In this document: positions 22,488 through 34,311 of the stretch, in pieces | Numbering within the stretch: position 1 is the first letter of the stretch | How the letters are laid out: each line of letters starts with the position of its first letter | NCBI GenBank assembly: GCA_943704415.1 | Contig: CALSCO010000261.1 | Location: forward strand, 1-44,174 | DNA length: 44,174 nucleotides | DNA from: Parvularia atlantis | Taxonomy: Eukaryota; Opisthokonta; Rotosphaerida | Direction: 5' to 3' | Notes under the pieces: generated by a model | Database searches by the model: none | What the model was told of the DNA's origin: nothing | The model's input: the letters and a program-made list of their open reading frames with translations, nothing else | Position numbers and translations under genes: made by a program

Positions 22488-24983
22488 ATGGCTCGGGTGG
22501 AACGCGCCGCGTCGGCCACGGCGCTGCTCGAGCCCGCGCTGCGCGACTCGAGCGGCGTGTACGCGCACCACGAGGGCGCGGGGGCGGCCTCGACCACCGG
22601 CGGCGCGCGCTTCCGCGCCCCGATGCCGCCGACCGCCTTCGACTTTGAGGTCGAGGACCGGCGGCGCAGCGGCGGCGGCGGCGCGCCGGGCAGCCACAAG
22701 CCGTACGGCGTGACGTACCACCTGCTGCGCTGGTGCGGCTGTTGCTGCGCAGGAGGGCGGTGCGGGCTGACGTGCGCGCGCGGCGGTGGCAGGCCCATCC
22801 TCTACCTGCTCGCGCTGACGATCGCCGTCGAGCTCGCGGTCTACACGCTCGTGCGCTGGGTCATCAGCGTGTTCGAGTTCCGCAAGTACGCCGACGTGTG
22901 GCGGCTGTGGTCAGCCACGACGTACGACGAGTGGAAGGTGCGCGCGCGCCGCGCCGGGGAAGGGCCGGGTCGTCGGGAGTCGCTGACGGCGCGCGCGCCA
23001 GGCCGCCGCGATCACCGTGGACGAGCGTCACGGCAAGGACAAGTGGAAGCGCGAGGCCGAGAGCCCGTTCTACGATGCGGTGCTGATCCAGTCGGTCACG
23101 GGCAGCCTGCGCCACTCGCTCGCGCAGGGGCGCACGGGCGACCTGCGCCAGCTCATGCTCGTAGCCTGCCGCAACAACCTCGGCGGCATCGAGAACGAGC
23201 AGCTGTACTCACACACGTACTTTGGCACGAAGCGCCTCGTCAGCCTCTTTGTCGAGAGCGGTGCGCACGCACGGCGCGTGTGCCGCGACCGCAGCGCCTG
23301 ATCCCTCGTTGTGCAGTCGTGCGCAGCATCGACGCGCTCAGCGCGAGCACCGCAGTCGACAACAAGGCTGACCTCTTCCGCAAGCTGGCCAAGGCGTACG
23401 GCCGCACGGCGCTGTGCCTGAGCGGCGGCGCTTCGTTTGGTGCGGCGGACAGCTCCTGTGAAAAACAGCAGCAGCTGATGGCGGCGTCCAGGCTACTACC
23501 ACCTCGGCGTCGTCAAGGCGCTGCTCGAGGCCGACGTCCTCTCGACCGTCATCTCGGGCACGTCGGCCGGCTCGCTCATCGGTGCGTTCGTGTGCTGCCG
23601 CACGGACGAGGAGCTGCAGCAGGTAGGGCTCGCCTCGTACTGGCGTCGCGACACGTGCTGATGCTCTCGCGCGCCAGGCCCTCACGCCCGCCGTGCATCG
23701 GCACTTCAAGGCAAACGACGAGCCGATCCTCAAGGTGCTCATGCGCCTCGTGACCGAGGGCGTCATGTTTGACATCGGCCGGGTGCGTCGTTGCGCTCGT
23801 GTGCGCGCGCGCGGGGCAGCTGATGGCGTCTCGCGCAGTGGGAGCTCAAGATGAAGGAGCACATCACCTTTGGCAACACGACCTTCCTCGAGGCGTACGA
23901 GCGCACGGGCCGCATCCTCAACATCACCGTCTCGGCCGAGGAGAAGTTCAGCCCGCCGTTATTCCTCAACTACAAGGTGCTCCCGCTCGAGGTCCGTCTG
24001 CGCCCCCGAGGCTAGACGCGGACCGCTCGCAGACCACGCCGAACGTCGTCATCTGGTCGGCCGTGCTCGCGAGCTCGTCCGTGCCGTCGTTCCTGCCGCC
24101 GATCGAGCTCAAGGTGCGCCGACACCTGCCTGCGCGCCCCATCGCTGACACGCGCACACAGGCCAAGCGCGCCGACGGCACGCTCGAGCCGTTCAAAGAG
24201 GTCGGCAAGCGCTGGCGCGACGGCGTGCTGCGGCAGGACATCCCACTGACCGGTGCGCCGACCCGCGCCCGCGCAACGTGCGCATCACTCACCGCGAGCG
24301 CAGCGCTGCACCAGCTGTTTGGGGTCAACTACAGCATCGTCTCGCAGGTCAACCCGCACGTCATCCCGTTCTTCTTCGAGTCGCGCGGCTCGGGCGGCTC
24401 GCCGACGCTGCACTGGCACGGCGCAGGCTGGTGAGGCGTGCTGCGGGTGGCTGCGCTGCCGGGCTGACGCGGACGGGTGCGGACGGCAGGCGCGGCGGCT
24501 TCCTCGGCTCGGCGCTCGAGAACGCGCTCCGGCTCGACATGCGCAAGAACATCCAGCTGCTGCAGGACCTGAACCTGCTGCCGCGCGTGCTCGGGCAGGT
24601 GCGTTTGCGTGCTCACGCCGCGAGCCGAGCTGAGACAGGCGCCCGCGCGCAGGACTGGTCGTTTGCGTTCCTGCAGCAGTTTGGCGGCACGGTCACCATC
24701 GTCCCGCCTGTGCGCCTGCGCGACTACTTCCAGATCATCTTCGACCCGAACGAGCGGGTGCTCGCGGCCCCGCGCGGCCGTGTGAGCAGCGCTGACGCGG
24801 GCGGGCGCGCACGTGCAGTACATGGCCGACTACCTCCTCGGCGGGCAGCGCTCGACTTGGCCCAAGCTGTGCATGATCTCGAACCGGATCGCTATCGAGA
24901 AGGCGCTCATGCGCGCGTACGAGGCGCACCGGCCCAAGGGCGTGGCAGGGCTCGCGGCGAGCGCGTCGCAGACGCTCTTCTGA
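22488..24983 (+). CDS. Patatin-like triacylglycerol lipase (SDP1/TGL type)
   Basis: Thirteen exons. Start [21 protein letters not shown] hydrophobic hairpin-like segment ([18 protein letters not shown], then WVISVFEF) precedes the DUF3336-type region ATTYDEWK. The patatin domain has [20 protein letters not shown] (oxyanion loop), the nucleophile elbow GTSAG and the catalytic Asp in [12 protein letters not shown]. Further family blocks are [34 protein letters not shown] and [16 protein letters not shown]. Both members of the Ser-Asp dyad are present. Relatives (plant SDP1, yeast Tgl3/4/5) hydrolyse stored triacylglycerol on lipid droplets; the hydrophobic segment fits droplet/ER anchoring. All introns I could place use GT donors. 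Confidence 0.95.
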
Positions 24984-25044
24984 ACATAGGACGCACGCTT
25001 AGCATGTCACAAAGTTGTAGCGCTTCACTGATGATGCCCGCTCG

Positions 25045-26134
25045 TCACTTCTGCTTCACGCAGCGCTTGTGCGCGATGTCGCAGTTGTAGCCGTTCGGGC
25101 AACTGCAAAGGCGTACTAGCGCTCAGCACCCCGCCACACCCAGCGGGGCGATGGCCGGGCGCACCAGTAGTCGCGGTCTTCGAGGCAGCACTGCGCGTCC
25201 GTGTACGGGCAGCACCCGGACGAGCCGTCGACCTGCGGGCAGCACGTGTCACCGTCAAGGCACGTGTTGCTCTCGCAGCCGTCGAGGGCGCCGCCGCCGG
25301 CCGAGCGCTGCGCCATCGCCACGTACAGCGGCTGCGCGCGTGCGGCGGCGTCAGCCCCGCGCGTTGTGCAAGCACGTGTTGTGCGCGCCTTGGTCAGGGC
25401 GGTCACGCTGGCGCTGTTGGGCAGGCAGAAGATGGCGTCGAGTGTGCAGCGGTAGCCGCTCGGGCAGCAGTTGATCTTGTCGGGGCAGCACGAGGCGTCC
25501 TGGCCGGTGACGTGAGCGTGTACGCACGACAAGCACGCCGTGTATGCGGACGCACGACGTAGGGGCAGCAGCCGTACGCGCCCGTCGTGAGCTGGCAGCA
25601 CGTCTGCGAGTTGGTGCACTCGGTGCCGTCGGGGCACGTATTCTCGCGCACGAGGCCGAGGCGCAGGCCGGCCCATGCGGCCCACGTCTGCTGCGCGGCG
25701 GCGAGCACGGCCTGGCTGCGCAGCGGCCGCACGCACGCGTCCTGCGCCGCGTCGTAGTACGGGAACGCCCCGTCGGCGCAGACGCGGCTGCCGTCGGCCG
25801 GCGCCGGGCGGGCGACGCGCGGGTCGAGGCAGCGGCCGGGCGCGCGCGGGTGACACGTCAGGCCCGCGGCGCAGCACGTCGCGCTGTCGGCGCAGCACTC
25901 GGCGCCCGCGAGCGGGCAGCACAGCTCGCCGCAGCACCTGGCCCGAGCGCGCACCGTCAGGACGCAGCCCGTGCGGGTGCTGCGCGCTTGCACGCACGTG
26001 GCGCCCGCAGCGCAGGCGAGGCCCATGTCGCCGCACAGGGCCGCGGCGAGCGCGGCGTGGCGCAGCGGCACGAGCGCGGCACAGGCGGCCGTCGCGGCCA
26101 CAAGCAGGAGCAGCGCAGGCAGTGCGACTCTCAT
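25045..26134 (-). CDS. Secreted granulin-domain protein
   Basis: Four or five exons. The start gives a signal peptide, MRVALPALLLLVAATAACAA. Cys pairs are spaced as in granulins: an N-terminal divergent module (CCGELCCPLAGAECC, CCAAGLTCH); a second module, TCPDGTECTNSQTCCQL, GAYGCCPY, CCPDKINCCPSGYRC; and a third, TCLDGDTCCPQVDGSSGCCP, AQCCLEDRDY, CCPNGYNCDIAHKRC. Between them lies a non-Cys stretch with PYYDAAQDACVRPL. Granulins are small disulphide-stacked peptides, in animals released from progranulin and lysosomal. In protists their role is unknown; lysosomal or extracellular action is an inference from the signal peptide. Intron 25332-25388 is GC-AG; an intron near 25940-25990 has uncertain edges. 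Confidence 0.88.
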
Positions 26135-26175
26135 TCGAGCGACGACACAAAACGCCCGTCTCCTGCCCGCCCCGC

Positions 26176-26867
26176 TCACTTGCCGCCGGTCGTGCCCATG
26201 CCCATGGCCGTCTTGAACGTGTCGTAGATCCACCACTGCAGGCCCGTGAGCGTGCCGATCATGAGCACGCGCGTGCCCAGGCCCTTGGTCATCAGCGTGG
26301 GCCAGCCGACCTCGCCGATGATCTGGCCGACCGACTTGCCCTTGTTGGCCGACTTGCCCATCTGCGACACGAGCGAGTCGGCCGGGTGCGAGACGATGGC
26401 GCAGATGATGCCGGCGGTGTAGCCCGAGGCGAAGGTGATGCCAAGCTGCGTCGTCTTGGAGTAGGTCTCCTTGGGCGCGGTGAAGACGTGCGAGTAGAAC
26501 AGCTGCACGACCTTCTCGAAGAAGTAGAACTTGGCCACGGTGTAGGGGATCTGGCGCGACCACAGCGGCACGAGCGAGCCGAAGGGGAAGCGCGTGTCGA
26601 CCGCCGTCGCGCGCATCTGCGTCAGCGCCGCGCCAAACTCGGTCGGGAAGGTGCCGGCGGGGCTCGTCTGGACCTTGACCTTGACCATCTCGAGCGGGCA
26701 CAGGGCGATGTCCGCGAAGAACTCGGCGCTCGCGCTACCCGCGCACCAGATCAGGCCCTTGTACTTCTTCGAGTTCTCCTCGCCGGCCAGGTTCATGTAC
26801 ATGTCCTTGAAGATCTCGTACAGGCCGTACTTGAACGCGCCCTGCCGGCCGGCGCGTCAGTGTGTGC

Positions 26868-26902
<35 letters not shown>

Positions 26903-27434
26903 GCAGTGCCGGCACGCCACTGCCGCACCTGCGCCGAGTAGCCCAGCAGCGTCGGCAGCCAGCCCTTGGCGAGCGCGCCGGCGCCCTCCTCCTTGGCGAT
27001 GAGCTGCACGCCCTGGATCAGGCCCTTGTACTTGCCCGGGTTGACCTGCCTGCACGCGTGCGGACACGGTCAGCCGCGCGCGCACGCGTCTCTCGGCGGC
27101 GCTTCCCGCGACGCACATGTTGCACTTGGTGACTGCGGACGGCGAGAGCGGGAGGGCGCGAGCAGGGCGCGTGAGCAGGGGGAAAGATTTCGTGCGCAAC
27201 TTGGCGCACCGTCGAGCGGCGTCACGGCGAAGTGCGTCAGGCCGCACGCGAGGATGCCGCCCACGACGCACTTGCCGTAGTACCTGCGGGGAGGGCGCGG
27301 GCGCGGGCGCGGGTGCGGGCGCGGGCGCGGGGCTCAGCGACCCCGTCTGCCGCTCGCGAGGGACAAACGCACGAGATGTCGTGCGGCACGGCGCCGGCGA
27401 AGCGCGCGTCCCAGGGCTTCTTGTCACCGACCAT
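26176..27434 (-). CDS. SLC25A3: Mitochondrial phosphate carrier
   Basis: Five exons. Start MVGDKKPWDARFAGAVPHDI. The three carrier repeats are visible: YYGKCVVGGILACGLTHFAV then TPLDVTKCNMQVNPGKYKG (PxD-x-x-K signature with the phosphate-carrier-specific KCxMQV); ALCPLEMVKVKVQTSP in repeat 2; SHPADSLVSQMGKSANKG in repeat 3. GWLPTLLGYSAQGAFKYGLYE and LWSRQIPYTVAKFYFFEKVV are typical of this subfamily. It imports inorganic phosphate with protons across the inner membrane for ATP synthesis. Coding begins almost directly at repeat 1, so no cleavable presequence is evident. Introns hold a TG microsatellite and a GCGGGC-type repeat. Confidence 0.96.
26871..26900. repeat. (TG)15 microsatellite in an intron
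   Basis: Fifteen uninterrupted TG units, preceded by TGTGTGCGCG, lie inside the last intron of the phosphate carrier gene. Confidence 0.95.
27291..27333. repeat. GCGGGC-type hexanucleotide repeat in an intron
   Basis: Six to seven imperfect GCGCGG/GTGCGG units in tandem fill most of the first intron of the phosphate carrier gene. Confidence 0.8.
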
Positions 27435-27699
27435 TTTCGACGTGGGCGCGCGGCGCGGGCGAATGTGGCGGGGGAGGGGCGCGGAAGGCGAGACCCTGCG
27501 CGGCGCGAGCGAGGCGGGACACACGTGCGTGAGCCCACGTGGCCCTTCAGGCGGGGCGCGGTCAGCGGGCGCGCAGATCGTGTTTCGCGTGCGATGTGCA
27601 AAGGGCGGCCGCGGTTGATGACAACATGCCCGCGACGCGACGTCAACTCGATGCGCCGGACGGCCACTCTGGTCCACAATTGCGCGCTGACGTCTCGCG
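27435..27699. promoter_or_regulatory. Divergent promoter region, phosphate carrier / PIN-like gene
   Basis: This 265-bp spacer is the widest divergent one in the window. It is GC-rich on the left and more mixed near 27615-27690. No core promoter element stands out. Confidence 0.35.
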
Positions 27700-29688
27700 A
27701 TGGACGCCGGGCAGGTCGTGCTGGTGGCGCTGCAGGTGTGTGTGCGCTCACGCCGCAAAGGCCGGGCAGCGCTCACCTGTCGAGGCGCGCGCAGGCCGCC
27801 GTCAAGGTGTTCCTCGTCGTCTTGGTTGGCGTCGCCCTCACGCGCTACGGGCTGCTGCCGCCGCAGCTGCAGAAGGCGCGCACTGGAGCGCGGCGGAGCG
27901 GCACGGCACGCGCGCTGACACGTGCGCCTCTCGGCAGGGCGTGAGCACGCTCGTCGTCTACGTCTTCACGCCGGCGCTGCTCTTCGTCAAGGTGGCCGAG
28001 GTCATCTCGCCGCAGCGCCTGCTCAACTGGTGGCCGCTCGTGGTCTTTGTCGTGCTCTTCGTGCTCATGGCGTTTGTCGTCGGCTGGTTACTCGCTTTTG
28101 TGCTCGGCATGGGCTCGGTGCGCGCACTCGCCGCACCACGCCGCGCCGCGCATTCGCCGACGACCGCCGGCGCAGGCGCACCGCAACTTTGTCATCTCGG
28201 CGTTCGCGTTCCGCAACACCCAGTCGATCCCGCTCGCGCTCATGATGGAGCTGGCGGTCGGCCTGCCGATCCTGCTCATGGACGACAGGGACACGCCCGA
28301 GGACGTCGCGAACCGCGGCGAGGCGTACATCCTCTTCATCACGGGTGCGCGCGCGCTTTCGCCCATTCACTTGCGGTCTGAGCCTCCTCATCGCCGGCCG
28401 CAGCGCTCGTCAACGTGCTGCGCTGGACCGTCGGTGCGTGCGCCTTGCCCCGGGGTCGTCGCACGGGCGTGCTCATTGGGCGCGCAGGCTCGCGTCTGAT
28501 GGACCACAAGTACGCCGGCGCGAAGCCGCTGAAACTGTGCGGGCACGCCCGGCCCGGCTGCCGACGACGCTCACACGGCCGGCACGCACAGGTCAACGGG
28601 GCAGGACGACGCCGAAGATGCGGGCGCGCCGCAGGACAACGCCGGCAACGGCGAGCATATCGAGATCCGGCGCCTCACGCCCGAGCGCGCCGAGCTCGTG
28701 CGCCGCTCTGACCGCACGCGAGGGCAGCTGCTGACTGACGCCTGGTGCGCACGCAGCACGACCGGCTCGTGCGCGGCCTGTCGTTCGAGTTCCTCTACAT
28801 CGACGCCGACGAGGCCGAGATGATGATGTCCGAGACGCGCGGCCTGCTGGAGGAGCAGGAGGGCGAGGGCGACGCGGCGACGTGCCTGCGCCGGATGTGG
28901 CACCGCCTGAAGCGCTTCGTGCACAGTGCGTACGCCGCCGTGCGCCGCCGTGCACGGGCTGACTGACCCGCACACGGCGCGCACAGAGCTCAGCCCGCCC
29001 GTCGTCGCCATCGTACTCGCGCTCTTTGTGGGTCTCATTCCGCCGCTGCAGGCGCTGTTCTTCGGCGACAACGCGCCGCTGCGCTCGACGGTCACGTCGG
29101 CGCTCAACGCGTTCGCCGACTGCGCTGTGCCGAGCACGCTGCTCGTCCTGGGCGGACAGGTGCGGGTGTGCGCTGCGTCGCCAGCCGCTGACACGCCGAC
29201 GGCGGCGCAGCTGAGCAAGGGGCCCCAGCACGGAAACGCCAGCGGCTCGGCCGGCAAGGATGACATGCGGTGCGCCTCTTTGTCTTTGCGTGGCGTCTGC
29301 TCACCGTGCGCCGCGCAGCCCGGTCGGCTACGTCGCTGTGCTCTTCCTCACGCTCGTCGGGTCGCTGCTCGCGTGGATCCCGCTGGTGCAGCTGCTGGCC
29401 TGGGCCGCGCCGGGCTCGCTCATTCGTATGGACCTGACGATGCGCCTCGTGCTCATGCTCGAGAGCGCAATGCCCGCGGTGCGGCGCTGCGCTGCACCAT
29501 GCGCTGGCGGCGGCTGACGTCTGCGCGGGCGCCAGGCGGTCAACCTGCTGACGCTCGCGTCGCTCAACGGCTTCCTAGAGCAGACCGTCGCCAACGTGCT
29601 CTTCTACTCGTATACGCTCTCGGCCATCACGCTCACGGGCGCGACGGTCCTGATCGTGATCGTGCTCGAGAGTTACCCCATGGCATAG
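27700..29688 (+). CDS. PIN-like / auxin efflux carrier-family membrane transporter
   Basis: Twelve exons. Start MDAGQVVLVALQ, then helices VKVFLVVLVGVALTRYGLL, VSTLVVYVFTPALLFVKVAE, WWPLVVFVVLFVLMAFVVGW, and the hallmark HRNFVISAFAFRNTQSIPLA. A hydrophilic central loop (acidic AEDAGAPQDNAGNGEHIEIR, later MMMSETRGLLEEQEGEGDAA) separates the N- and C-terminal helix bundles. C-terminal helices include VVAIVLALFVGLIPPLQALF, CAVPSTLLVLGGQ, VGYVAVLFLTLVGSLLAWIP and NVLFYSYTLSAITLTGATVL. This is the Mem_trans (PF03547) architecture, as in fungal ECM3-like proteins. Substrate is unknown; auxin transport should not be assumed outside plants. Intron 27874-27937 is GC-AG. Confidence 0.9.
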
Positions 29689-29706
29689 ATCCTTACGCAT
29701 GTTGTT

Positions 29707-31019
29707 CTACAGTTCAACGACCACGGGCGCATCCTCGCCGGTCTCGGGCTCGTCGTCGTCGGCTGCGGCCGCGGCTCGGTCACTGCTTGGCAGGACGACG
29801 ACGCCGAAGCGCGACTCGGCCAGCGTGCACAGCTCCTGGCAGGCCTCGCGCAGCCGGGCGGGCGCAGCGGCGGTGCGTGCGTTGCGCAGCAGCGCGGCGA
29901 GCGAGTGCGAGATGAAGTTGTCGGCCACGGCGTCGGGTGGCAGCAGGTCGACTGGCATCAAACTGAGGTGCACGCGCACGACGTCTGGCGGCGCGTTGGC
30001 CACGTCAGACGCAGCTACACCCACACGGGCGCGCGCGCGCGCACCGACGAAGGACACGAAGAGCTGCGGCGTCTGGCCCATCTGTTCGACGCACGAACAG
30101 AAGAGCACAAACAGGGCCTTCCACTGCTCGAAGCCGTCGTACATCTGCACGACGAGGAAGCACACGAACGCGAGCTGCAGCTCGCCCAGCAGGTGCTCTG
30201 TGCATCGTGGTCAGCGCACGGCGCGAGGGACGGCGGCTCCGTGCGCGCACCGGGCCGGTCGAAACGCGTGGCGAGCTGCCGCAGCAGCCAGCTCTTGTCG
30301 AGGCTGTACTGCGTCACCTGCGCCGGCGGCGCGCCCTTCGGGAACGAGCGCTTGAGGTCGAACGCGGACCACCGCACGTCGGACGGCGTCGGCGCTTCTG
30401 CCAGCGAGGCGTCCGTGCTCGCCGGCGCGCCCGCGTCCTCGGGCGGCATGCCGCTGACCCTGCCGGACGGCGGCAGGAGCAGCTCGAGCACGCGCGGCGC
30501 GATCAACCGCGACAGCGCCTGCCACACCGGGTGCACCTCGTCGAGCGGGTACGCGCCCATCGACGGCTCGAGCTCTGCGCCCGGGCCGGTTACACGCGCC
30601 AGCGCTCGAGCGGGGCAGCGCGCACCGCGCAGCGTGCTGTCGCTGAACACGACCGAGTCGTCCGCGATCAGCTCCTCGCGCTCGGTCGACCAGACGAGGT
30701 GGTGCACCTGGCGCGCCTGCAGCGTCACGAAGATGCCCGAACGTGCGCCGGGCTGGTCGCCGCTCTTGACCGGGCTGCGGCGCACGGGCGTCGCGTCACA
30801 CAGGCGCCCGTCACAGGCGCACGTCACAGGTCGCATCGCGCGCCTAAAGTAGACGAGGTGCAGCCCGGGCGGCAGCATCTTGACGCCGCGGAAGCGCTCG
30901 CCCACGCGCCACGCGCGGAAGTCGACGCCAAACTCGGTGTCGAGCGGGACGCCGTCGACGACGAGCTTGGCGCCGTGCACAAACAGCTCGACATTGCGCG
31001 CATCTTCCTCAGATTGCAT
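29707..31019 (-). CDS. AAR2: AAR2 homolog, U5 snRNP assembly factor
   Basis: Five exons. Start [20 protein letters not shown] aligns with the AAR2 N-terminus. Diagnostic blocks follow: DTEFGVDFRAWRVGERFRGV, KMLPPGLHLVYF, GIFVTLQARQVHHLVWS, REELIADDS, MGAYPLDEV, FPKGAPPAQVTQYSLDKSW, LGELQLAFVCFLVVQMYDGF, EQWKALFVLF and the characteristic end APVVVEL. AAR2 binds Prp8 in the cytoplasm and releases it to Brr2 during U5 snRNP maturation. The first intron (30775-30843) is itself GC-AG. The start codon overlaps that of the divergent gene at 31018. The stop lies 18 bp from the PIN-like stop. Confidence 0.93.
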
Positions 31020-32026
31020 GCCGAACAAGTGGGTGAAAGTCGAGGTAGGCGACGCGCCGCTGGTCATCGCCGCGCCGCACGGCGGCCACGCCAAGCCCGA
31101 CATGATCCCGCGCCGCTCGGGCCCCGGCGTCGTCATCGACGGCGACCTGCACACGCTCGAGCTGGCCGAGCGCCTGGCCGAGCGCTTCACGCAGCGCACG
31201 CGGCGGCACATGCATGTCGTGATCTGCAAGCTGCACCGCAGCCGCCTCGACGCGAACCGCGAGGCGCGCACGGCCGCGCTGGGCGACCCGGACGCTCACG
31301 CGGCGTGGGACGCGTACCACCGCGCGATCGAGCAGGCGGCTGGTGCGGTGCCGTTGTGGAGGTGCCGTTCAATCGCTGACGCCGCGCCGTATCAGCCCGC
31401 GTCGTGCAGCAGTGGGGCCGCGGGCTGATCGTCGACCTGCACGGTGCGGCGTGGCTGTGCAGGTGCGACTGCCGCTGATGCGTGCACATGTGTGTGCGCG
31501 CTTCCCAGGCCAGGGCCACCCCGAACGCTGGATCGAAATCGGGTACACCGTGCGCGACGTCGTGCTGCGCCGCCCGGACGCCGAGCTGGACGCGGCCAAG
31601 TCGTCGCCGCTGCTCACGACCGCGTCGATCGCGGGCCTCGTGCGCCGGCGCATGCAGGCCGGCGTCGCGCCGTCCGAGGTGCTGCGCGGGGCGAGCAGCC
31701 TCGGCGGGCTGCTGGAGGCGGCTGGGTACAGCGCGATCCCGTCGCCGCGGCACCCGCACGCGGCCGGCGGGCACTACTTCAGTGGCGGCTACACGTCGGC
31801 GCGGCACGGCTCGGCGTCGCAGCAGCGGGAGGACGTCGCGCAGGACGTGCACACGCCGATCGCGACCGCGCCGGGGCCGATCGACGCCGTGCAGCTCGAG
31901 CTGCCGCTGGCCGTGCGCGACCCGGCGAGCCCCGCGCGCGACGCGTTCTGCGACGTGCTGTGCGACGTGCTGCTGCGCTTCCTCGCGACGCACTACGGCC
32001 ACGACCACCCGGGCGCGCTGCTGTGA
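31018..32026 (+). CDS. N-formylglutamate amidohydrolase-like hydrolase
   Basis: Three exons: 31018-31342, 31396-31443, 31509-32026. Start [20 protein letters not shown]. The family signatures are APHGG near the N-terminus, [16 protein letters not shown], and [18 protein letters not shown] after the second intron. These carry the His/Asp residues expected to bind zinc in FGase proteins. Bacterial FGase cleaves N-formylglutamate in histidine breakdown; eukaryotic relatives are uncharacterised, so the substrate is open. The rest ([32 protein letters not shown]) is a coherent single exon. No signal or targeting sequence is seen. The next ATG is well inside the conserved core, so this start is almost forced. 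Confidence 0.85.
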
Positions 32027-32067
32027 GCGCCACTGGCACTTGTGGCAGACCACGTGGACCTGTCACG

Positions 32068-34280
32068 ATGCTCCTCCGTGGTCGCCTCGCTGTCACAGCT
32101 GTCGCGCGCCTCAGCACGGCCGCCGCCACCGGCGCCGCGCGCAAGCCGAGCGACAAGCTGTACGCGAGCGCGGCCGAGGCCGTGCGCGACGTCCCCGCAG
32201 GCGCGACGCTCGTCGTGGGCGGCTTTGGCGTGTGCGGCATCCCCGAGAACCTGCTCAAGGCCGTGCGCGATCTCGGCGTGAAGCAGCTGACCGTCGCGAG
32301 CAACAACTGCGGGTGCGCCGCGCACCGCGCCACCACGGGGCGCCGGGTGGCGGCTTAGACGGCCCACAGCCTCGAGGACGCTGGCCTCGGCATCCTGCTC
32401 AAGAACCGCCAGATCAAGCGCATGATCTCGTCCTACGTCGGCGAGAACGCCGAGTTTGAGCGGCAGTACCTCTCGGGCGAGCTCGAGGTCGAGCTGGTGC
32501 CGCAGGTGCGCCGCGGCTCTGTGGTGGTGACGGCCGCTCAGCGGGGCGCACGCACGCGCACAGGGCACCCTCGCCGAGAAGATGCGCGCGGGCGGCGCGG
32601 GCATCCCCGCCTTCTACACGCCAACCGCGCACGGCACGCAGATCCAGACCGGCGGCGTGCCGATCAAGTACAACAAGGACGGCTCCGTCGCCGTCACGTC
32701 GCTGCCGCGCGAGGTGCGCCAGTTTGCCGGCCGCAACTACATCCTCGAGGAGAGCATCCGCGGCGACTTTTCGCTCGTCAAGGCGTGGAAGGCCGACCCG
32801 GTCGGCAACCTGCTCTTCCGGTACGCGCTGCAGCACCGGCGCGGCACGACGCGCCCTGAGTGTCGGCGCGCGCGCGCAACAGCGGCTCGGCACGCAACTT
32901 CAACCCGCCCGCCGCCAAGGCCAGCAAGGTCACGATCGTCGAGGTCGAGGAGCTGGTACCGCTCGGCCACCTCAGCCCGAACGAGGTGCACGTGCCCGGC
33001 ATCTACGTGCACCGCCTCATCGTTGGTCCGTCGTACGAGAAGCGCATTGAGGTGGGTCTCACCGTGCTGCGGTCCGCAGCCGATCGCTCACCCGCGCGCC
33101 GTGCAGCGCCTCACGCTCTCGCCCGCCCCGGGCGCGGCCAACAACGCCGCGGGCGCCAAGCCCGACGCGGACGCGGCCAAGCGCGACTTGATCGCGCGCC
33201 GAGCCGCCAAGGAGTTCCAGGACGGCATGTACGGTGCGTTTGCACGAGCGTGTGCGCCCGTGCACCTGCGCACCGGCATGACCGCGCGCCGCAGTCAACC
33301 TCGGTATCGGCATGCCCACGCTCACGGCCAACCTGATCCCGAAGGGCATGACTGTGCACCTGCAGAGCGAGAACGGCATCCTGGGCCTCGTGCGTGCCGA
33401 CATCGCCCTCGCTGCGCACCGCTGACGCACCCGCGTGCAGGGCCCGTACCCGCAGCCGGGCCAGCAGGACCCTGACTTGATCAACGCCGGTGGGCCTGCG
33501 CGCGCTTCCCGCCGCGGCGCCGTGCTCACGCGCTCGCCGCGCGCAGGCAAGGAGACAGTAACGCTCATCCCCGGCTCGGCGCTGTTTGCGAGCGACGAGT
33601 CGTTTGCGATGATCCGCGGGTGCGCTGCGGGGCGCAGGGCTGTGCGCGCGCTGCTCACGCCGCGAGCGCACGCAGCGGCAAGGTCAACCTGACCATCCTC
33701 GGTGCGATGGAGGTCAGCGCCGGCGGCGACCTGGCCAACTGGATCATTCCGGTGCACACCGCTGGGCCGCTTGCCCGACCGTGTGTGCTGACACGCTCGC
33801 TCACCGCCAGCGCAAGATGGTCAAGGGCATGGGCGGCGCGATGGACCTGTGCTCGGGCGGGAGCCGCGTCGTGATCACAATGGAGCACACGGCCAAGGCA
33901 CGTCTCTGTGTGCGTGCGGCAAGGCTCGCACGCACTGACCACACCGCGCGCCCGCGCAGAACGGGAAATCCAAGATCCTGCCCAAGTGCACGCTGCCGGT
34001 CACGGGCGTGCAGTGCGTTAATCGGATCATCACCGAGCTGGTGCGCCGGCGAGGGCCTGGGCGCGTGTGCGCGGGCTGACGGGCGCGCACAGTGCGTCTT
34101 TGACGTCGTGCCGGGCAAGGGCCTGCTGCTCATCGAGGCGCGTCCGGCTATCTGCCGTGCTCGCCCGGTCGCGACTGACTTGGGAACACGCAGCTGGCCA
34201 AGGGCGTCGCGGTCGAGGACGTGCGCAGGAACACTGCCGCGCCGTTCGAGGTCGCGGGCACCCTCGGCAGCTTCGAGTGA
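32068..34280 (+). CDS. OXCT1: Succinyl-CoA:3-ketoacid-CoA transferase (SCOT)
   Basis: Thirteen exons. The N-terminus [20 protein letters not shown] is Arg/Ala/Ser-rich and fits a mitochondrial presequence. Domain [93 protein letters not shown]. Domain [36 protein letters not shown] (catalytic Glu in SENG), [60 protein letters not shown]. It transfers CoA from succinyl-CoA to acetoacetate for ketone-body use. Introns 33898-33959 and 34138-34193 are GC-AG. It begins 41 bp after the preceding gene stops. Confidence 0.97.
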
Positions 34281-34311
34281 AGTCACTTTGTTGCCGCTGA
34301 GTGCGCTTGCG

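Noticed and set aside
29260-29517. Independent small membrane-protein ORF
   Set aside because: It is two exons of the PIN-like transporter read through an intron; the helices continue the transporter.
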